Positions 6,774 to 9,750 of a stretch of 9,750 nt of DNA are shown here, one piece after another. The DNA comes from Clostridia bacterium (GTDB taxonomy: Bacteria; Bacillota_A; Clostridia; Oscillospirales; CAG-272). The notes beneath the pieces were generated by a model that worked only from the letters and a program-made list of their open reading frames with translations, was not told where the DNA came from and ran no database searches. The DNA lies in the NCBI GenBank assembly GCA_017462445.1, contig JAFTRB010000133.1, positions 1 through 9,750 of the forward strand. Direction: 5' to 3'. The translations under genes and the position numbers were made by a program. Numbering within the stretch: position 1 is the first letter of the stretch; the number at the start of each line of letters is the position of its first letter.

Positions 6774-8303
6774 TTATCTGTTTCTTCTCCTTATGATTAT
6801 TACGGCGCCTATAATACCCAGCGCCACGGGTATAGCCATCAGGCAGGCAAAGATAAGCCTTGCCGTACCCATTGTGAAGTTCTCAAGAATGGTAGAGGAG
6901 TAGAGCAGCCCCTTCATACCGTAGGGCGCGCAGGGCGCGTCGTACAGCTCATCAAGAATAGAATATGTGAAGTCCTTGTTGGAGTAGCCGCCGGTTATCA
7001 GCGCCTGGGAGGCGGTGAGATAAATGCTGGCAACCACGGTTATCCTGGTCATATTTCCGCTCTCGGAGGAGGGAAGCTCGTTGAAGGCGACGACAGGATA
7101 GCTGCCGCCCGAGGCAGTCTGCTTTCCTCCGGCATAAAGCGTCGAGGTGGAGGAGGACAAAAGCAGAGGCTGCGCCCCCTTTGAAAGCTCAAGACAGGCA
7201 ACATCGCTCATCAGCACCCTGCCCGAGCCAAAGCCGGATATGTTGGAGTGAATGCTTTCGGAAACATAGCCGTCCGCGTGGGTAGCCACAAAGGTATAGC
7301 CATCGGTGGTGATGGCATCCACATCATCCTTTACCATATCACGGATAAGCCTGCCGTTTTCATCCCTCTTTGCGGAAATGGCAAAGCCCTTATCCAAAAG
7401 GAAGCTCTCAAGCACGGGAAGCTCCTTTACCAAGGGGTCAAGCTGAACGAGAAGATCGCCTCCCCTTTTGAGGTAATCCTCCATTCTCTCTATCTCGGCG
7501 CGAACGCGAACGGTGGAGCCCTCTGCTCCCTTTTCAAAGTCCGAGGTAGGACCACTGATGATAAGCAGGGCAGCATCCTCGGGAACCTCCTTTTGACGAA
7601 GGTTTATAACATCGACATAATAGCCTGCGCTCGCAAGCAGATTTACAAAGGCGGCGTCGGCGGTCTCGCCGTGGTTTTGTGTGAAGTAGGCGGTCTTATG
7701 CTCGTTTGTCATTACCCAGGAGAGCATAGACACCATAACCTCCTCGCCGTTGTAGGAGGTTATATATCCGGAGGAGTTAAGCGTGTAGAAGTCGGCATAG
7801 CCCACTCCGTTATATACACTGTTCAGGACACGGTAGCCATACTCGCTCTCAAACACCACCGCATTCTGGTGGAGCGAGACCTCGTTGCCCTTCATATCCT
7901 TTTGGTATTTTGTCAGGTCAACAGGATTTCCGTCCTGGTCAAGCTCGGTGTAGAAGTTGACAAACCGTACATTGATAAAGTCATACTCCTCATCGAGCGC
8001 AAGAGCGGTCTCGAGCACCATCGAGCCGGTGGTGTGACCCTCCATATTGTCCTTTGAGGTCAAGAAGATTATAGAAACCTCCTCGCCCTCGCCGATAATC
8101 CTCTCAAGCAATCGGTCCGCATTGCCCGAGAGCGGCTCCTCCTCCTTTGGAGGAGCGTAAAGATACAGTGAGAAGGCGTCGGTCAGCGCATAGACAACCG
8201 CATTCACAACCACAAGGATAGCCACGATAAGCGCGGTCATCGCAATGGCGGCGGCAGAGCGCCCGGCAAACCAAGCCCCCAGCTTTTCCAAGATTTTCTT
8301 CAT
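6774..8303 (-). CDS. GldG-family ABC exporter auxiliary protein, first copy
   Basis: Protein of 509 residues with the same plan as its downstream neighbour: a membrane helix at about 17-41, a large domain outside the membrane, and a C-terminal helix at about 481-504 followed by the basic stop-transfer tail RRRNR. Family landmarks are AYFTQNHGET (205-214), PEDAALLIISGPTSDF (241-256) and YLKRGGDLLVQLDP (277-290), the usual GldG strand in which a 'GG-L' turn precedes a conserved 'DP'. In Flavobacterium GldG partners GldA and GldF in an ABC complex needed for gliding. In Firmicutes homologues occur without gliding and their substrate is unknown, so I assign no symbol. The start is set by AGGAG 6 bases before the ATG. 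The gap to the permease gene is 12 bases, so they share one operon. It ends in TAA, followed in the same frame by GGG and the ATG of the second copy. Confidence 0.9.
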   Translation of the reverse strand: MKKILEKLGAWFAGRSAAAIAMTALIVAILVVVNAVVYALTDAFSLYLYAPPKEEEPLSGNADRLLERIIGEGEEVSIIFLTSKDNMEGHTTGSMVLETALALDEEYDFINVRFVNFYTELDQDGNPVDLTKYQKDMKGNEVSLHQNAVVFESEYGYRVLNSVYNGVGYADFYTLNSSGYITSYNGEEVMVSMLSWVMTNEHKTAYFTQNHGETADAAFVNLLASAGYYVDVINLRQKEVPEDAALLIISGPTSDFEKGAEGSTVRVRAEIERMEDYLKRGGDLLVQLDPLVKELPVLESFLLDKGFAISAKRDENGRLIRDMVKDDVDAITTDGYTFVATHADGYVSESIHSNISGFGSGRVLMSDVACLELSKGAQPLLLSSSTSTLYAGGKQTASGGSYPVVAFNELPSSESGNMTRITVVASIYLTASQALITGGYSNKDFTYSILDELYDAPCAPYGMKGLLYSSTILENFTMGTARLIFACLMAIPVALGIIGAVIIIRRRNR

Positions 8304-8309
8304 ACGGCA

Positions 8310-8314
8310 CTCCT
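8310..8314 (-). promoter_or_regulatory. Ribosome binding site of the first GldG-like gene
   Basis: AGGAG on the minus strand in the 12-base gap after the permease TGA stop, 6 bases before the ATG at 8303. Confidence 0.75.
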
Positions 8315-8315
8315 A

Positions 8316-9023
8316 TCAGCTGTATCTGCGGCGGTCGTATACCCTCACGGTGAGCCACAGGAAGATGCCGCCAACTGTGAGATAATAGAGCAGGGATGCC
8401 CGGTCAAAATATCCGTTCACAAAGGTCTGGAAGCGGGTGAAAATCGACAGAGCGTCAAACACAAAGCGGATCCAGTAGTTGTCGGGGATAAGCGCGCCGA
8501 CAAGACCAATGCCAAGGAAGGCAAGAATGATCGCTATCGTGCCTATGGCGCTGGCAAGCTGGTTCTCGGTCAGGCTGGATACAAAAAGGCCGATTGCGAT
8601 AAACACCGCGCCAACCAGGAGCATTGCCACGATATTGCCGATAAGCGTCATGAACTGAAGCACGGCATAGGGGATAAGGAAGAGGAAGTAGAGCGAGGTC
8701 AGGACGGTTGCGCCCGCAAAGATGACATAGGAGGCAAGGAACTTGCCCATAACCATCGACACAAGCGAGACCGGAGCTGTCAGAAGAAGCTGCTCGGTCT
8801 TGGTCTTTCTCTCCTCGCTGAAGGACTTCATCGTGAGCAGTGGCAGGGCGACAGCCGAGAAGATAAGCATAAAGGTAAAGTAGGAGGTCACATCGCTGGA
8901 CATGGAAAACATCGTGGTATAGCTGAAAAGTATACCCGCCACAGCAAGATATATAACCAGGAATACATAGCCGATGACTCCGGTGAAGTATCCCTTCAAT
9001 TCTCTTTTGAATATTGCAAGCAT
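8316..9023 (-). CDS. ABC-2 type exporter permease, GldF-like
   Basis: Protein of 235 residues with about six membrane helices (roughly 14-36, 48-66, 90-118, 124-152, 155-178 and 210-228), the size and layout of the ABC-2 permeases paired with GldA-type ATPases. The loop after helix 2, MKSFSEERKTKTEQLLLTAP (65-84), is the most characteristic element of this group: 'SEER..GTEQLLLTAPV' is shared by GldF-like proteins. The short N-terminus LAIFKRELKGYF, an amphipathic segment before helix 1, is also typical. It would form the membrane channel with the ATPase encoded just upstream and contact the GldG-like proteins encoded downstream. The substrate cannot be read from sequence. The start is fixed by AAGGAGG with a 7-base spacer. 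It is the only gene here ending in TGA; the four other stop codons in the window are TAA. Confidence 0.93.
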   Translation of the reverse strand: MLAIFKRELKGYFTGVIGYVFLVIYLAVAGILFSYTTMFSMSSDVTSYFTFMLIFSAVALPLLTMKSFSEERKTKTEQLLLTAPVSLVSMVMGKFLASYVIFAGATVLTSLYFLFLIPYAVLQFMTLIGNIVAMLLVGAVFIAIGLFVSSLTENQLASAIGTIAIILAFLGIGLVGALIPDNYWIRFVFDALSIFTRFQTFVNGYFDRASLLYYLTVGGIFLWLTVRVYDRRRYS

Positions 9024-9030
9024 TTTCTTT

Positions 9031-9037
9031 CCTCCTT
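9031..9037 (-). promoter_or_regulatory. Ribosome binding site of the permease gene
   Basis: A full consensus AAGGAGG on the minus strand, 7 bases before the ATG at 9023 and overlapping the TAA stop of the ATPase gene (9038-9036). Confidence 0.85.
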
Positions 9038-9750
9038 AATGAGCCCTGCGCCGTCTGGTGGTGGGCTCGGTCGTAACTCCGTCGGATCGGTCAACCAGTC
9101 TGATAAATACAGTCTCAAGATCGGTGCCAACAGGCTCAAGGCCGATAAGCGGCCAGCTCCTCGAGGCGCAGAGATTAAACAGCGGCTTGCGGACATCAAT
9201 ACCCTTGTCCGCCTCTACGATAAAGGCATAGGAGTCTCCGTCACGATCGCCCGTGGACTCTACCCTCTTCACTCCGCCAACACGGGAGAGGGCAGACTCG
9301 ACCTCCTTCTGCGGGCCGCATATCTTGGCGCGATAGCGATAGCCCTCCTCGATGGTCTTGACGATATCCTCGGTTCTCTCGTCGGCAATGATCTTGCCCT
9401 TGTTTATGATAATGACCCTCTCGCAGACCGCCTGAACCTCGGCAAGAATGTGAGTGGATAAAATAACCGTGTGCCTCTTTGCAAGGGTACGGAGCAGGTT
9501 TCTGACAGCCAGTATCTGCTTGGGGTCAAGACCGACGGTAGGCTCGTCAAAGATAACCACCTTGGGGTCGCCGACCAATGCCTGGGCAATGCCGACACGC
9601 TGCTTATTTCCCTTGGAGAGGTTGCCTATAAGCCTGTCCTTTACCTCGGTGAGCTTAACAACCGAGATGATCTCCTCAAGATGCTTCTCCCTATCCAGCT
9701 TGCAGGACTTAAGGTCATAGACAAAGTTGAGATATTCAACCACCGTCATC
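9036..9750 (-). CDS. ABC exporter ATP-binding protein, GldA-like (N-terminus outside window)
   Basis: The C-terminal 237 or so residues of an ABC ATPase. Visible motifs, numbered from the first whole codon in the window, are the ABC signature LSKGNKQRV (44-52), Walker B VVIFDEP (64-70), D-loop GLDP (73-76) and H-loop STH (98-100). The Walker A loop and Q-loop are missing only because the gene runs off the right edge. MTVVEYLNF at the edge matches the internal 'P.MTV.EYL.F' segment that normally follows the Q-loop, so the Met there is not the true start. After the nucleotide-binding domain comes a C-terminal regulatory region of about 100 residues ending with the common LETVFIRLV, then a short basic tail (TTRRRRAH). 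It should power the permease encoded next to it: the TAA stop lies within that gene's ribosome site, so the two are translated together. The operon promoter must lie beyond the window. Confidence 0.95.
   Translation of the reverse strand, partial: MTVVEYLNFVYDLKSCKLDREKHLEEIISVVKLTEVKDRLIGNLSKGNKQRVGIAQALVGDPKVVIFDEPTVGLDPKQILAVRNLLRTLAKRHTVILSTHILAEVQAVCERVIIINKGKIIADERTEDIVKTIEEGYRYRAKICGPQKEVESALSRVGGVKRVESTGDRDGDSYAFIVEADKGIDVRKPLFNLCASRSWPLIGLEPVGTDLETVFIRLVDRSDGVTTEPTTRRRRAH

Noticed and set aside
6768..6776. Reading the GldG pair as one gene broken by a nonsense mutation
   Set aside because: Each half has its own N- and C-terminal membrane helix and its own HGE motif, and the second begins with ATG right after the stop. 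They are two complete paralogues, not halves of one protein.
7248..8057. Plus-strand open frame of 269 codons opposite the first GldG-like gene
   Set aside because: It has the same antisense pattern and no independent evidence of translation.
9036..9749. A complete short ABC ATPase starting at the Met at 9749
   Set aside because: There is no Walker A motif, and the MTVVEYL segment is internal in this family. The gene is simply cut by the window edge.

Overview
All six genes in this window lie on the minus strand. It looks like the chromosome of a Firmicute, most likely an uncultured gut-type member of Clostridia. The grounds are consensus AAGGAGG-type ribosome sites, an AT-rich intergenic region with a sigma-A-like promoter next to coding DNA of moderate GC, a type II lipoprotein signal, and a GldA/F/G-like ABC cluster of clostridial style. 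The taxonomic call is inference. I see no RNA genes, insertion sequences, CRISPR arrays or phage genes.

Layout, read in the direction of transcription from high to low coordinates. An operon enters from the right edge. It holds an ABC exporter ATPase (9036-9750, N-terminus cut off by the window edge), a six-helix ABC-2 permease of the GldF type (8316-9023), two consecutive GldG-family auxiliary proteins (6774-8303 and 5085-6770), and a very large membrane-anchored protein of 1105 residues (1757-5074) that looks like an expanded DUF4340 protein. Gaps are 3 to 12 bases and ribosome sites overlap upstream stop codons, so this is one transcription unit. It ends at a GC-rich hairpin (1716-1744). 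After that, a near-consensus promoter (1654-1682) with A-tracts upstream drives a separate lipoprotein gene (1-1598, C-terminus beyond the left edge). That lipoprotein has weak resemblance to exported trigger factor/FKBP-type foldases and carries a long predicted coiled coil.

How the parts may work together: ATPase and permease would form an ABC-2 type exporter in the cytoplasmic membrane. The two GldG-like proteins, each with a membrane helix at both ends, and the DUF4340-like protein, with one N-terminal helix, would place large domains outside the membrane next to it. Substrate and role are unknown for this family outside gliding Bacteroidetes. The two points most worth a second look are the paired GldG paralogues, which sit in the same reading frame separated only by TAA-GGG-ATG, and three degenerate tandem repeats of about 85 residues in the middle of the giant protein.
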